Shown here piece by piece: positions 6,283 through 14,933 of a DNA stretch of 18,054 nt (the first letter of the stretch is position 1; every line of letters begins with the position of its first letter). The stretch lies in NCBI GenBank assembly GCA_946887105.1, contig CAMPKJ010000073.1, positions 1-18,054 on the forward strand, given 5' to 3'. Made by a program: the position numbers and the translations under genes. Source of the stretch: an uncultured Acidobacteriota bacterium (GTDB taxonomy: Bacteria > Acidobacteriota > Thermoanaerobaculia > Gp7-AA8). Under the pieces are notes generated by a model, which had not been told where the DNA came from, did no database searches, and saw only the letters and a list, made by a program, of their open reading frames with translations.

Positions 6283-9165
6283 TCAGTGCCTGGTGGCCCG
6301 GCGTCGCGGTGCCGGACCGAAATCTGCAACCTTGAAGGCTTGCGTGGTGAAGACGTTGTTCACGACCAGTGATTCTCCGGCGCCGTATATCGCGAGGTTC
6401 GTCACCAGATAAGGACCGTTGATTCCGTGACGTGAAATGGCGTCGGCGGGAAAGAGCAGCCGCAGATCATTCGTGCCTCGGTTGAGACGCTGCTGTCCGG
6501 CGATGAAGGAGATCTCGCGGCCGTTCCGATCGCGCAACGTCACCGACCACGTGTAGGTGGCCGTGACTTCGACGAGCACGCCCACCTTCACCTCGAGTTG
6601 TTCGAAGTCGCTGTCGTTGTCCGTATTGATCCCCTGCGCGGAGCCGGTGCCGCTGAGGCTGATGAGGCGATGCTGCAGGTCGTCGAGGTCATACGCGGCC
6701 GTGACTCCGACGTTGAAGCGGATGTCGGCCGGAACCGGCTCGCCGTCGATGATGTGCGAGAAACGAACCTCGGCGATCGTGTAAGGTCCGTCGACGCCGA
6801 GATCGCGGCGGAGTGCGTCCGCGGCGAAGGAAATGTCGGCGCGAACGCCGCCCGCCGGGAGTGTGAGCTCGACCGTGCGCTGCATCTCGCGCCCGTTGGA
6901 CGCACGCAAGCGCGCGAAAACACGATAGGCGCCGGCGGTGTTCAGTGTCGCGTATGGCGAGATCAGGATCCGGTCGTACAGACCGTCGAAATCATCGTCC
7001 CTGCCGAAGTCGTCGACGTCCGTGATTTGCGCGTCACGGGCGACCACTCGCAACGTGGTCGCGGCCGACCGCCGGAATGCTCCCGTCGATGCCGTGCCGG
7101 TGGCCTCGACCCGCACGGAAAACTCGCCGGTCGATGGCGGAGTGACGAAGGCCTCGTAGACGCCGTCGCCTGCTTTCGTATCGGCGTCCGTTCCATCGTC
7201 GCGAAACACGATCGGCTGCGGCCCGAGATTCGCGACGGACGGGTCGAGCAGCAGCGACGCGATCGTAACGCCGGTCAAACGCCGCGTGCCATCGAACACG
7301 ACCATGGCCAGCCGAATCTTTCCGCCGAGCGGATAGTGGTCACCGCCGCCGACCAGAACGCTCTGCACGGTATTCGCGATCTGCACCGTCGATACGACAT
7401 CGAGCGGCTTCGCGAGCGTCGCGGCTTCGGCCACGGTGATCGTCCAGACGCCGGGGATGGGATTCGCGACGGTCGCGAAATAGCCGCCGCCGATCGTGTT
7501 GCCGTTCTGCAGCGGCACGCGTTCGCACGCGAACGTCGCGCCGCCGGGTGCCGTCGCGGTCACGGTCAGCGTCCGCGATGGAGCGATCGTGAAGAACGTG
7601 ACGGACGGCGTCGAATCGACGGTCACGTTGAAGGTGCGCGTGCGGCTCGAGGGAGTGAGCTGGAACGAATCGCGGATGAGCGAGGTCGGCGCAACGAATT
7701 GCTGATCGGTGTCTTCCACGACGGGCGTCGATTCGGTGACGACGGTCTGCGCACTCGCCGAGTGTTTGATGCGATCGACGATGACTTCGCCGAGAATGCG
7801 CCCCTTCATCGTCGAGTGATTCGCTGGCAGCGTCGAGATGTACGTGCCGAAGTTCGCGCTCAATTCGGAAACGAGTGTGTCGTTCACCACGAATGGCGTG
7901 ACGCTGATGTCGATCGACGGGAACGTGAACGTGCCCCAGTCGCCGGGCGTCACGGTGATCACCACCACTCGTTCGCCATGACCGATGAGTTGATAGGTGA
8001 AGGCCGCGAACAACCGCGGATACGGCTCTGCTTCGTTTCCGGAGATAGAGCCGTCGCGATTGAGATCCGCGTCCGAGCCGAAACTCCTGAGCTGGATGCC
8101 GCTGGGGATGTTGTGGTGGCTCGCATTGAAACGGCTGACGCTCCACGTGGTGAGGTCGTCGAATCCCGGCATCAGGTCGCGCAGCAGTTCCCAGATCGGA
8201 GAGTTGTTGAAGAGCGCCGTGCCGACCAGGATGCCGAAATCGGCGACCGGCGTTCCGCGGTGCGGTGTGCCCAACGTGTAGAACGACCGCACTTTCAGCC
8301 GTTCCTCGTCGTAGTCGTCGTTGAGAAACGCACGCGTGTCCAGGCCGCCTTTGCTGTGCGCGATGATGTGGCACTCGCGCGCGCCGAACCGTTCCGCTTC
8401 AGCGTGCAGCCGTTGCGCGAGCACGCGCCCGTTCCCGACGATCGTGCCGAACGGCGGCAGGTTGATGGCGTTCGAATAAGGAATGGAGTGGCTCTTGAAC
8501 GCGTCGAGAAACTGCTGCTGCCACTCCGCGCCGTTCGAGTTGATGCCGTGCACGAAGAACACCGGCGCCACCGCGTCGAACTGCAACTCGGCCCAATCGA
8601 CCGCGGTGCACCAGTTCTCCTCCGTACCGCTGGCCTGGTCAATGTCGATGCGAATGACGTTGTCGACGGGGGGCGCACCAAGCGCGGGAAACTTCAGCAG
8701 GCGGATCGGGATCGTGAACTCGTTGTGCTTCCAGCGGTTGTTTTCGCCGGAGAGCTCCCCGATCTTCTCGCCATTGAACGCGATGATGTCGAGCTCCGGC
8801 GGCACCGCCGGATCGCCCGGATCGCCGTCCGAATCGACGTCGTAGACCGGCATGCGCAGGTGTGCCGTTTCGGAGAGCACGCCTTCGTCGATCAGCGCTT
8901 CGGGATTCTGCAGCGTGCCGTCGGGATTCACCGGACCGACATACCGCCGGATGCGCAAACGAATCTCGAGTGGGCCGTCCGTGCGATACGAGCAGCCGGT
9001 GTCGAGACCCGAGCCATCATCGACGACGAACAGCGTGTCGCCTTCTTTCTCGGGATCAAATTCGCTCGTGCGCGCCTCGCCCGTCACCGGCGGGCGGACT
9101 CCATCTCGCGCGAACACGGAACAAACGAACAACAGCGGCAGCAACAGCTGCGCGACTCGCTTCAT
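6283..9165 (-). CDS. Secreted multidomain lipase-like alpha/beta hydrolase
   Basis: The 960-residue product starts with a signal peptide (1-19, cleavage after VFA). An N-terminal beta-rich domain with a Ca-type DVDSDGD loop (109-115) is followed by an alpha/beta hydrolase. The latter has the oxyanion region FVHGINSNG at 204-212, the nucleophile elbow AHSKGG with Ser271 (Ala replaces the first Gly of GxSxG), TLGTPHRG at 298-305, and a plausible catalytic His450 in ANHSTM. A canonical EF-hand loop sits at 367-378. Residues about 600-710 contain DDGTDADTKAGDGVYE, typical of choice-of-anchor X domains, and two related C-terminal units cover about 712-805 and 843-928. It probably hydrolyses lipids or esters outside the cytoplasm; the substrate is unknown. 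GAGGT precedes the ATG at 9165. An ATG at 9333 would overlap paoC and lacks a signal peptide. Confidence 0.88.
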   Translation of the reverse strand: MKRVAQLLLPLLFVCSVFARDGVRPPVTGEARTSEFDPEKEGDTLFVVDDGSGLDTGCSYRTDGPLEIRLRIRRYVGPVNPDGTLQNPEALIDEGVLSETAHLRMPVYDVDSDGDPGDPAVPPELDIIAFNGEKIGELSGENNRWKHNEFTIPIRLLKFPALGAPPVDNVIRIDIDQASGTEENWCTAVDWAELQFDAVAPVFFVHGINSNGAEWQQQFLDAFKSHSIPYSNAINLPPFGTIVGNGRVLAQRLHAEAERFGARECHIIAHSKGGLDTRAFLNDDYDEERLKVRSFYTLGTPHRGTPVADFGILVGTALFNNSPIWELLRDLMPGFDDLTTWSVSRFNASHHNIPSGIQLRSFGSDADLNRDGSISGNEAEPYPRLFAAFTYQLIGHGERVVVITVTPGDWGTFTFPSIDISVTPFVVNDTLVSELSANFGTYISTLPANHSTMKGRILGEVIVDRIKHSASAQTVVTESTPVVEDTDQQFVAPTSLIRDSFQLTPSSRTRTFNVTVDSTPSVTFFTIAPSRTLTVTATAPGGATFACERVPLQNGNTIGGGYFATVANPIPGVWTITVAEAATLAKPLDVVSTVQIANTVQSVLVGGGDHYPLGGKIRLAMVVFDGTRRLTGVTIASLLLDPSVANLGPQPIVFRDDGTDADTKAGDGVYEAFVTPPSTGEFSVRVEATGTASTGAFRRSAATTLRVVARDAQITDVDDFGRDDDFDGLYDRILISPYATLNTAGAYRVFARLRASNGREMQRTVELTLPAGGVRADISFAADALRRDLGVDGPYTIAEVRFSHIIDGEPVPADIRFNVGVTAAYDLDDLQHRLISLSGTGSAQGINTDNDSDFEQLEVKVGVLVEVTATYTWSVTLRDRNGREISFIAGQQRLNRGTNDLRLLFPADAISRHGINGPYLVTNLAIYGAGESLVVNNVFTTQAFKVADFGPAPRRRATRH

Positions 9166-9226
9166 CGTGTGGACCTCACAGATGGGAGAGGCTCCAACCG
9201 ATTTTTCCCTACCTCCGGACGACGGT

Positions 9227-11497
9227 CTACAGGATCTTATCGATCGTGACCGGCAGGTCGCGCACCCGCTTTCCGGTGGCGTGATGGACGGCGTTGGCGA
9301 TTGCCGCGGCCACGCCGACGATGCCGATCTCACCGATGCCCTTCACTCCGACCGGATTCACGAACGGATCGTCCTCTTCGATGAGGATGACCTCGAGCGC
9401 GGGAATGTCGGCGTTGACCGGCACGAGATATTCGCCGAGGTTCACGGACGTGTAGGCGCCGAGCTTTTCGTCGAAATGATTTTGCTCGAGCAGCGCCATG
9501 CCGATCCCCCACACCATTCCTCCCGCGTATTGCCCGCGCGCGGTTTTCGCGTTGAGGATCCGGCCGCCCGCAAAGGCACCCACCAGCCGCCGCACGCGGA
9601 TGACGGCCAGATCGGGATCGACGCTCACCTCCGCGAAGTGAGCGCCGAAGGCGTGCGTCGCGTACTGCTCCTCCTCCTCGCGCGGCGCCGCTTCGAACGA
9701 GGAGTCGACGCTGGAGAGGTATTGCCGCGAAACGAGCGCCGAATAGCTTTCGCCGCGTGCCGATTCGCCTCGAAGCGACAGACGGCCGTCGGCCGCGACG
9801 ATGTCATCCACGTTCGCGTCGTGCAGCGGCGAACGTTCATCGGCGATGGCGATGTCGATTAGTTTGCGTTTCAGGTCCGTGGCCACGCCATGCACGGCCG
9901 AGCCGACGCTCGCGGCGGTCTGCGAGCCTGCCGACAGCGGTGCCTGCGGCAGGTTCGTGTCGCCGTACTCGAAGCGCACGCGCTCCGGCGGCAGTCCGAT
10001 GATCTCGGCGGCGAGCTGCGCCATCACGGTGGCGGTCCCCATCCCCATTTCGTGCGATCCGCACTGCACGAGCATCGTGCCGTCGCTGCGCAGGGACGCC
10101 TTCGCGGTGGCAGGGGAACGATGGGCGGGATAGGTCGCGCTGGCCATGCCCATGCCGATGAGCAGCCGGCCGTCGCGCATCGAGCGCGGTTGCGGAGAGC
10201 GTCGCGTCCATCCAAAGCGTTCCGCGCCGGCGGTGTAGCACTCCTTGAGCGACTTGCTCGACCACGGTTTTCCTTCTTCCGGATCGACGTCGGCGTGGTT
10301 CAGCAGGCGCAGCTGCAGCGGATCGATGCCCACCGCATGCGCCAGCTCGTCCATCGCCGATTCGATCGCGAACATCCCGGGCGCTTCACCCGGTGCACGC
10401 ATGAACGTGGGGCTGGCGATGTTGAGCGGCACCACCGGATGAGCCGCGCGGATGTTCGGCGATGCGTAGATCACGCGGGTGGGCCGGGTGAAGCGCTCCG
10501 CGTAGTCGCTGATCGAGTTTCCCTGGCTCGCTCCCTCGTGGATGAAGGACACCAGCTTGCCTTCGCTCGTGGCGCCGAGGGCGATGCGCTGCGAGGTCAG
10601 CGGGCGGTGACCGCACGTGAAGAAGGTCTGCTTCCGCGTCACCACCAGCTTCACCGGCCGCTTCACTTCGCGCGCGGCCATCGCGCCGATGAGCACGTGC
10701 GCCCACATTCCGCCCTTGCTGCCGAACGCGCCTCCGACGAATGGCGAGAGCACGCGCACGTTCTCCATCGGGATGTCGAAGGCTTTGGCCAGCGTCTCGC
10801 GGACCGAGAAGATGTTCTGCGACGAATCGTGCAGCGTGAGCTTGTCTCCGTTCCAGGCGGCCACGATGGCGTGCGGCTCCATCGGCGTGTGATGCTCGTA
10901 CGGCGTCGTGTACACGTGGTCGATCTTCACGGGCGCGGAAGCGAAGGCTGCGTCGGCGTTGCCTGTCTCGAACGCACTCTCCGCCAGGTCTTTCGCATCG
11001 TTTCGATGCTTCTCCAGCGACACCTTTGCGGTTGACGGGGAATAGGTGACGGTGACGAGGCTCGCCGCGCGCATCGCTTCCTCGAGCGTCTCCGCGATCA
11101 CCACCGCGATCGGCTGCCCTAGGTAATGCACGCGCGTGGAGGCGAACGGAATGGCGCGCGGCTCGCGGAACGCATTGCCGCCGCGTCCCCGCTGCTGCCC
11201 GCTGCCTCCGGAACCGCTCCCGCTGCTCGACTGTGGCTGCGTCGGCGGCGCCTGCGGAGGAGGCGCTTCGAGATGCAACTTCGGCGCGTTGCGATGGGAG
11301 AGCACGGCGATCACTCCCGGCGCGCTTCGCGCCCTGGCCGCATCGATCGAACGGATCGTGCCGGCGGCGATCGTGCTGCCGACGAGCACCGCGTGGACGA
11401 TGTCCTCCAGGTTGTTCTCGGCCGCGTAGCGTGCCCCTCCGGTCACCTTCAGCCGGCCGTCGACGCGATCGAGCGGCGCCCCGATTTTCGGGATCAT
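9227..11497 (-). CDS. paoC: PaoC-like molybdopterin-binding subunit of aldehyde oxidoreductase
   Basis: This 756-residue protein is the large catalytic subunit of a xanthine-oxidase-family enzyme. These oxidise aldehydes or heterocycles by hydroxylation at molybdenum; the closest type I recognise is E. coli PaoC (YagR), which oxidises aromatic aldehydes. Visible features are the N-terminal hammerhead region, GGAFGSKGG (255-263) and MRAPGEAPG cofactor contacts, GSHEMGMGT, and the C-terminal GVKGIGEIG with Glu723 as the conserved active-site base. Residues 78-108 are an unusual Pro/Gln then Ser/Gly/Arg-rich stretch, probably a flexible surface loop. The start overlaps the paoB stop as ATGA and has GGGAGGT upstream. 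It is third in the order xdhC-mocA, paoA, paoB, paoC. Substrate specificity cannot be read from sequence, and isoquinoline oxidoreductase-like activity is an alternative. Confidence 0.9.
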   Translation of the reverse strand: MIPKIGAPLDRVDGRLKVTGGARYAAENNLEDIVHAVLVGSTIAAGTIRSIDAARARSAPGVIAVLSHRNAPKLHLEAPPPQAPPTQPQSSSGSGSGGSGQQRGRGGNAFREPRAIPFASTRVHYLGQPIAVVIAETLEEAMRAASLVTVTYSPSTAKVSLEKHRNDAKDLAESAFETGNADAAFASAPVKIDHVYTTPYEHHTPMEPHAIVAAWNGDKLTLHDSSQNIFSVRETLAKAFDIPMENVRVLSPFVGGAFGSKGGMWAHVLIGAMAAREVKRPVKLVVTRKQTFFTCGHRPLTSQRIALGATSEGKLVSFIHEGASQGNSISDYAERFTRPTRVIYASPNIRAAHPVVPLNIASPTFMRAPGEAPGMFAIESAMDELAHAVGIDPLQLRLLNHADVDPEEGKPWSSKSLKECYTAGAERFGWTRRSPQPRSMRDGRLLIGMGMASATYPAHRSPATAKASLRSDGTMLVQCGSHEMGMGTATVMAQLAAEIIGLPPERVRFEYGDTNLPQAPLSAGSQTAASVGSAVHGVATDLKRKLIDIAIADERSPLHDANVDDIVAADGRLSLRGESARGESYSALVSRQYLSSVDSSFEAAPREEEEQYATHAFGAHFAEVSVDPDLAVIRVRRLVGAFAGGRILNAKTARGQYAGGMVWGIGMALLEQNHFDEKLGAYTSVNLGEYLVPVNADIPALEVILIEEDDPFVNPVGVKGIGEIGIVGVAAAIANAVHHATGKRVRDLPVTIDKIL

Positions 11498-12480
11498 GCG
11501 GCACCTCCCGTCAAATCCATTAGCGCGCGCACGAGCGTTCGCCTGGCCAGCTCGATCTTGAAATCGTTATGGCCGTAGCCGCGCCCGTTCTTCAGTTCGG
11601 CGTCCGCCGCCGCGCGAAAGACTTCGGCGCTCGGACGTTTACCAGTGAGCGCCGATTCGGCGAGGCGCGCGCGCCACGGCTTCGTTCCGACGCCGCCGAG
11701 CGCCACTCGCGCCGACCGGATCGTGCCGCCTTCGACGTCGAGTCCGACCGCGGCGGACGCGAGCGCGAACTCGTACGATGCGCGGTCGCGAAGTTTCAGG
11801 TATGCGGAATTCCGCGCATGCGGCGCGGCGGGAAGGAAGAGCGACGCGATGAGCTCCCCGCGATGCAGGTCGTGCTCGAGGTGCGGCGTGTCATTCGGGA
11901 GCAGATGAAAGTCGGTAGCGTTCACCGTCCGCTCGCCGTTCGCTCCTCGGAGCGTCAGCACGCCGTCGAGCGCAGTCACGGCGACCGCGAAGTCGGAAGG
12001 ATGCGTGGCGATGCAGGAAGGCGAGGTGCCGAGGATCGCGTGCATCCGGTTCTGTCCCCCGATGGCCGAACAGCCGCTTCCGGGATCGCGTTTGTTGCAC
12101 GGCGTGAACGTCAGCTCGCGGAAGTACGGACAACGCGTCCTCTGCATCAGGTTCCCGCCGATCGAGGCGGCGTTGCGGATCTGCGGCGAGGCACTCGCCA
12201 GGAGAGCCTGCGCGATGGCGGGAAAGCGCTCGACGACGAGTGGATGTGCGGCGAGGTCGCTCATCCGCACGAGCGCGCCGATGCGGATTCCGCCGCGTTC
12301 TTCGGTGACGCTCCCGAGCTCGAGGCCGTTGATGTCGACCACCTGCGCCGGCGCCTCGACTTCCACGCGCATGAGATCGACGAGGTTCGTGCCGCCGGCG
12401 ATCCACTTCACGCGCTCGCGCGATCCGTCGCGGACCGCGTTCTCGATTGCGGTGGCGCGCACGAACTCAAACGGATGCAC
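11494..12480 (-). CDS. paoB: PaoB-like FAD-binding subunit of aldehyde oxidoreductase
   Basis: The 328-residue middle subunit passes electrons through FAD in the three-subunit molybdenum hydroxylase. FAD contacts are seen in AGGTNL at 28-33 and SIGGNLMQRT at 106-115. Directly after that, Cys117, Cys128 and Cys137 (RCPYFRE, PCNK, GSGCSA) and Cys156 (PSCIATHPSDF) match the cysteine pattern that binds an additional 4Fe-4S cluster in PaoB and in 4-hydroxybenzoyl-CoA reductase-type flavoproteins. The C-terminal CO-dehydrogenase flavoprotein domain follows. The start is GTG at 12480, inside the last 14 bases of paoA, with AGGGAG seven bases upstream; no ATG in this frame gives a full FAD domain. 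The stop overlaps the paoC start. The cluster supports a PaoABC assignment over plain xanthine dehydrogenase. Confidence 0.92.
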   Translation of the reverse strand: MHPFEFVRATAIENAVRDGSRERVKWIAGGTNLVDLMRVEVEAPAQVVDINGLELGSVTEERGGIRIGALVRMSDLAAHPLVVERFPAIAQALLASASPQIRNAASIGGNLMQRTRCPYFRELTFTPCNKRDPGSGCSAIGGQNRMHAILGTSPSCIATHPSDFAVAVTALDGVLTLRGANGERTVNATDFHLLPNDTPHLEHDLHRGELIASLFLPAAPHARNSAYLKLRDRASYEFALASAAVGLDVEGGTIRSARVALGGVGTKPWRARLAESALTGKRPSAEVFRAAADAELKNGRGYGHNDFKIELARRTLVRALMDLTGGAA

Positions 12481-13126
12481 GGCGGACTCCCTGCGCGGTC
12501 TCGCGAACGGCGGCGACGATGCCTTCGTAGGCGCCGCAGCGGCAGATGTTGCCGCTCATCCATTCGCGGATCTCGTCGTCCGAACCGGTGTGGCCTTCGC
12601 GCAGCAGCGCGACAGCCGAGCAGATCTGCCCCGGCGTGCAGTAGCCGCACTGGAAGCCATCGTTGCGGATGAATGCCGCCTGGACCGGATGAAGCGCTTC
12701 GCCCGCGGCGATGCCTTCGATGGTGGTGATCGCCTTCCCCTCGTGCATGACCGCGAAGGTGAGGCAGGCGTTCACACGCCGGCCGTCGACGAGAACGGTG
12801 CACGCACCGCACGCACCCTGATCGCATCCTTTTTTCGATCCGGTGAGATCGAGGTGCTCGCGCAACGCATCGAGCAGACTCGTGCGCGGATCGAGATTCA
12901 ACGTTCGCCGTTGTCCGTTCACGTTCAAGGTCACGGCGACCGTCTTTCCGCTCTTCGCTCGAAGCGCCGGCGCATCCTGCGCCTTCACGATGATCGGCGC
13001 GACCAGCGCGGTTGCGCCGGCTGCAGCCGATCCGATCAGGAAGTCGCGGCGCGAGGGATCGGCAGGTGCCTCGTCATGTTCGAAGGCATGGTTCTCGGGA
13101 GGTTCGTAGCAGGGCGGCAACGGCAT
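12467..13126 (-). CDS. paoA: PaoA-like 2Fe-2S subunit with Tat signal
   Basis: The 219-residue iron-sulfur subunit carries two 2Fe-2S clusters. Cys101, 106, 109 and 121 form the plant-ferredoxin-type site (CDQGACGACT), and Cys160, 163, 195 and 197 form the second (CGYC and CRC). The N-terminus has a twin-arginine signal, SRRDFL at 25-30, followed by an Ala/Gly-rich hydrophobic segment. By analogy with E. coli PaoA this would export the folded PaoABC trimer to the periplasm, since PaoB and PaoC have no signals of their own. I chose the ATG at 13126 because a strong AGGAGGA precedes it by five bases. Longer frames up to 13450 run into the previous gene. It follows the fused maturation gene by 47 bases and overlaps paoB by 14. 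Confidence 0.93.
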   Translation of the reverse strand: MPLPPCYEPPENHAFEHDEAPADPSRRDFLIGSAAAGATALVAPIIVKAQDAPALRAKSGKTVAVTLNVNGQRRTLNLDPRTSLLDALREHLDLTGSKKGCDQGACGACTVLVDGRRVNACLTFAVMHEGKAITTIEGIAAGEALHPVQAAFIRNDGFQCGYCTPGQICSAVALLREGHTGSDDEIREWMSGNICRCGAYEGIVAAVRETAQGVRRASV

Positions 13127-13173
13127 CGGTTCCTCCTGTCGCGCGCGCAGTGCGCTGCAGTGAGCGAGCCAGT

Positions 13174-14727
13174 TCAGCGCGCGTGGAAACGCTCGAGATC
13201 GGCGGACGTGTCGATGTCGTCCGGTGTCTCCAGCGGAACCGTGACGACGTCGCGATCGAGACTGCGAATGAGCTCGCGCGCACCGATGTCGCCATCGAGC
13301 GACTTCAGCATCGGAAACAGCTCGCGGTGGAACAGCGCGGGCACGCCCGGTCCCTCCGGGTAGCGCGAGGCGACGACCGGAGCGTGCGTGACGCGATGCG
13401 CCTCGTGCAGCCGCCGTAGCGTATCCGCCGAGACGCCCGGCTGATCGCACAGCATCAGCGTGAGCGTGCCGGCCGGGTGGCCGCGCTTCTCGATTGCACG
13501 CACGACGGCGCGAATCGAGGAGGCGATCCCCTGCCGCCAGTCGTCGTTGCGTACGAGATCGACGGAGAGCCCGGTCAGTTCGCCGGCGACACGACCGGCC
13601 TCAGCTCCCACGACGACATACACCGACCCGGCGCCGGACGATCGCGCCGCCTCGGCCGCGCGGCGCACGAGCGATCGGCCATCGATGCGCACGAGCTGTT
13701 TCGCTCGCCCGAGCCGCCGCGACCCGCCGGCGGCAAGGATGGCCACGACGTTCTCTTCGCAATCGAGGTGAATCCGTCCGGCCCGATCGCGCAGCGGCTG
13801 CGCGCGGGTGCGGCGGAGAACGGCCTGAATCTCGGCAACGATCGAGAGCGCGATCTCCGGCGGTGCGTCCGCGCCGAGGTCAAGACCGGCCGGCGCGCAA
13901 ACGGATTGCAGCGCGGCGGGATCCACGCCCTCCGCGTGCAATTCGGCCAGCAGGCGTTGCGCGCGGTCGCGCGATCCGACGATGCCGAGGTACTGCAGCC
14001 GGCGCTCGGCGAGCTGCCCCACCACCTCCAGATCGCGAAGGTAATGATGCGTCATCACTACGGCTGCGGACGATGCCGGATACGAAAACCGCGACGGGAG
14101 ATCCTGCGGCGCAGCGATGGCGATGCTCGCTGCACGCGCGAATCGCTCGTCGGCCGCGATGGACGGGCGGTGATCGCCGATGTGCACGCGCCATCCGAGC
14201 GACACACCGAAGGCAAGCAGCGCCTCCGCGGCAGGAGACGCACCGAAGACGAACAGCGATGGCGCTTCGACGACGCGCTGCACGAATGCGCCATCGGGAG
14301 CATCAGTTCCCCGTCCGATGAACGTGCCCGCGTTGGGCGCGCCGTACACCGTGATCGCGGCGTCGTGCTCCGCGGCATTCGAGAGCCGTTCGTGGAGCGC
14401 GTCGGCACGCGCGGAAGGGAGCGGTTCGACGAGCACCACCGCCTCGCCCTGGCAGCCGCTCCCGAAGCCGAACATCAGGTCATCATCAGCCGGGCGAAGA
14501 TGGAGCAGGGCTGGTTCGCGGCGCGCGATGACGGCGAGGCCGCGGGAAATGATCTCGGATTCGATGCATCCGCCGCTGATCGCACCCCACGTGCGCCGGT
14601 CGGCGCGGACAAGCAATCGCGCACCGGCGCGGCGATAGGTCGCGCCGTGCGTCTCCACCAGGGTTGCCAACGCGCAATCGCCGCCGCCTGCCGCGCGGCA
14701 CTCGTCGAGAATCCGGAGCAGCTCCAT
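13174..14727 (-). CDS. Fused XdhC-family maturation factor and MocA-type molybdenum cofactor cytidylyltransferase
   Basis: The 517-residue protein joins two cofactor-finishing functions. Residues 1-305 are an XdhC/PaoD-like chaperone, which in known systems binds molybdenum cofactor, helps its sulfuration and delivers it to the apoenzyme. It shows ISGGCIESE (50-58), GSGCQGE (89-95), a Rossmann segment LFVFGASPAAEAL (158-170), YLGIVGSRDR (246-255) and GLDLGADAPPEIA (281-293). Residues about 326-517 are a nucleotidyltransferase with LAAGGSRRLGRAKQL (331-345) and CDQP (427-430), as in MocA, which makes molybdopterin cytosine dinucleotide. PaoABC uses that cofactor form, so the fusion fits the paoABC genes downstream. 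The ATG at 14727 starts where XdhC similarity begins. No strong Shine-Dalgarno is visible, and longer frames would run through the tRNA gene. Confidence 0.9.
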   Translation of the reverse strand: MELLRILDECRAAGGGDCALATLVETHGATYRRAGARLLVRADRRTWGAISGGCIESEIISRGLAVIARREPALLHLRPADDDLMFGFGSGCQGEAVVLVEPLPSARADALHERLSNAAEHDAAITVYGAPNAGTFIGRGTDAPDGAFVQRVVEAPSLFVFGASPAAEALLAFGVSLGWRVHIGDHRPSIAADERFARAASIAIAAPQDLPSRFSYPASSAAVVMTHHYLRDLEVVGQLAERRLQYLGIVGSRDRAQRLLAELHAEGVDPAALQSVCAPAGLDLGADAPPEIALSIVAEIQAVLRRTRAQPLRDRAGRIHLDCEENVVAILAAGGSRRLGRAKQLVRIDGRSLVRRAAEAARSSGAGSVYVVVGAEAGRVAGELTGLSVDLVRNDDWRQGIASSIRAVVRAIEKRGHPAGTLTLMLCDQPGVSADTLRRLHEAHRVTHAPVVASRYPEGPGVPALFHRELFPMLKSLDGDIGARELIRSLDRDVVTVPLETPDDIDTSADLERFHAR

Positions 14728-14740
14728 ACGTTCGGGTTCT

Positions 14741-14760
14741 GCGACGTGCAAATGCGTCGC
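14741..14760 (-). other. Short hairpin between tRNA-Asn and xdhC-mocA
   Basis: GCGACG and CGTCGC form a perfect 6-bp stem around an eight-base loop, ending 13 bases before the xdhC-mocA ATG. No U-run follows it toward the gene. It may help process a tRNA-mRNA co-transcript or may be chance. Confidence 0.3.
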
Positions 14761-14795
14761 CCGTGGAGCTGCAACGGGAAAGAGGTGAGGAAGTT

Positions 14796-14871
14796 TGGCT
14801 CCGGCAACAGGACTCGAACCTGTGACCCGCGGATTAACAGTCCGCTGCTCTACCAACTGAGCTATGCCGGA
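14796..14871 (-). tRNA. tRNA-Asn (anticodon GTT)
   Basis: On the minus strand the sequence folds as a complete cloverleaf. The acceptor arms TCCGGCA and TGCCGGA pair over seven bases, the D-arm is GCTC/GAGC, the anticodon stem GCGGA/TCCGC carries the loop CTGTTAA with anticodon GTT, and the T-arm is ACAGG/CCTGT around TTCGAGT. The discriminator is G and the 3' CCA is encoded (14796-14798). The gene is intact, and no integrase or repeated 3' end suggests use as an attachment site. Confidence 0.97.
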
Positions 14872-14890
14872 ACACTTCTGAAGGCGGCGG

Positions 14891-14919
14891 AAAATAGCAC
14901 CGCGACCCACCTCCGTCAA
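14891..14919 (-). promoter_or_regulatory. Sigma-70-type promoter of tRNA-Asn
   Basis: On the minus strand, TTGACG (14914-14919) and TATTTT (14891-14896) are separated by exactly 17 bases, and the tRNA 5' end lies 19 bases after the -10 box. It is the best housekeeping promoter in the window. No clear terminator follows the tRNA, so transcription may continue into xdhC-mocA and paoABC. Confidence 0.75.
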
Positions 14920-14933
14920 GGGAAGCGGTCGGA

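Noticed and set aside
6598..9249. 883-codon plus-strand open frame opposite the secreted hydrolase
   Set aside because: It is antisense to a gene with clear domains and a signal peptide, has Arg/Asp/Glu-heavy composition and no recognisable motif. Long shadow frames are common in GC-rich genomes.
14796..14871. tRNA-Asn as an integration site of a genomic island
   Set aside because: The tRNA is intact, and no integrase or duplicated 3' end was seen in the window.
14728..14919. N-terminal extension of XdhC-MocA to an ATG at 14919
   Set aside because: It would translate the tRNA gene and promoter; XdhC similarity begins at 14727.
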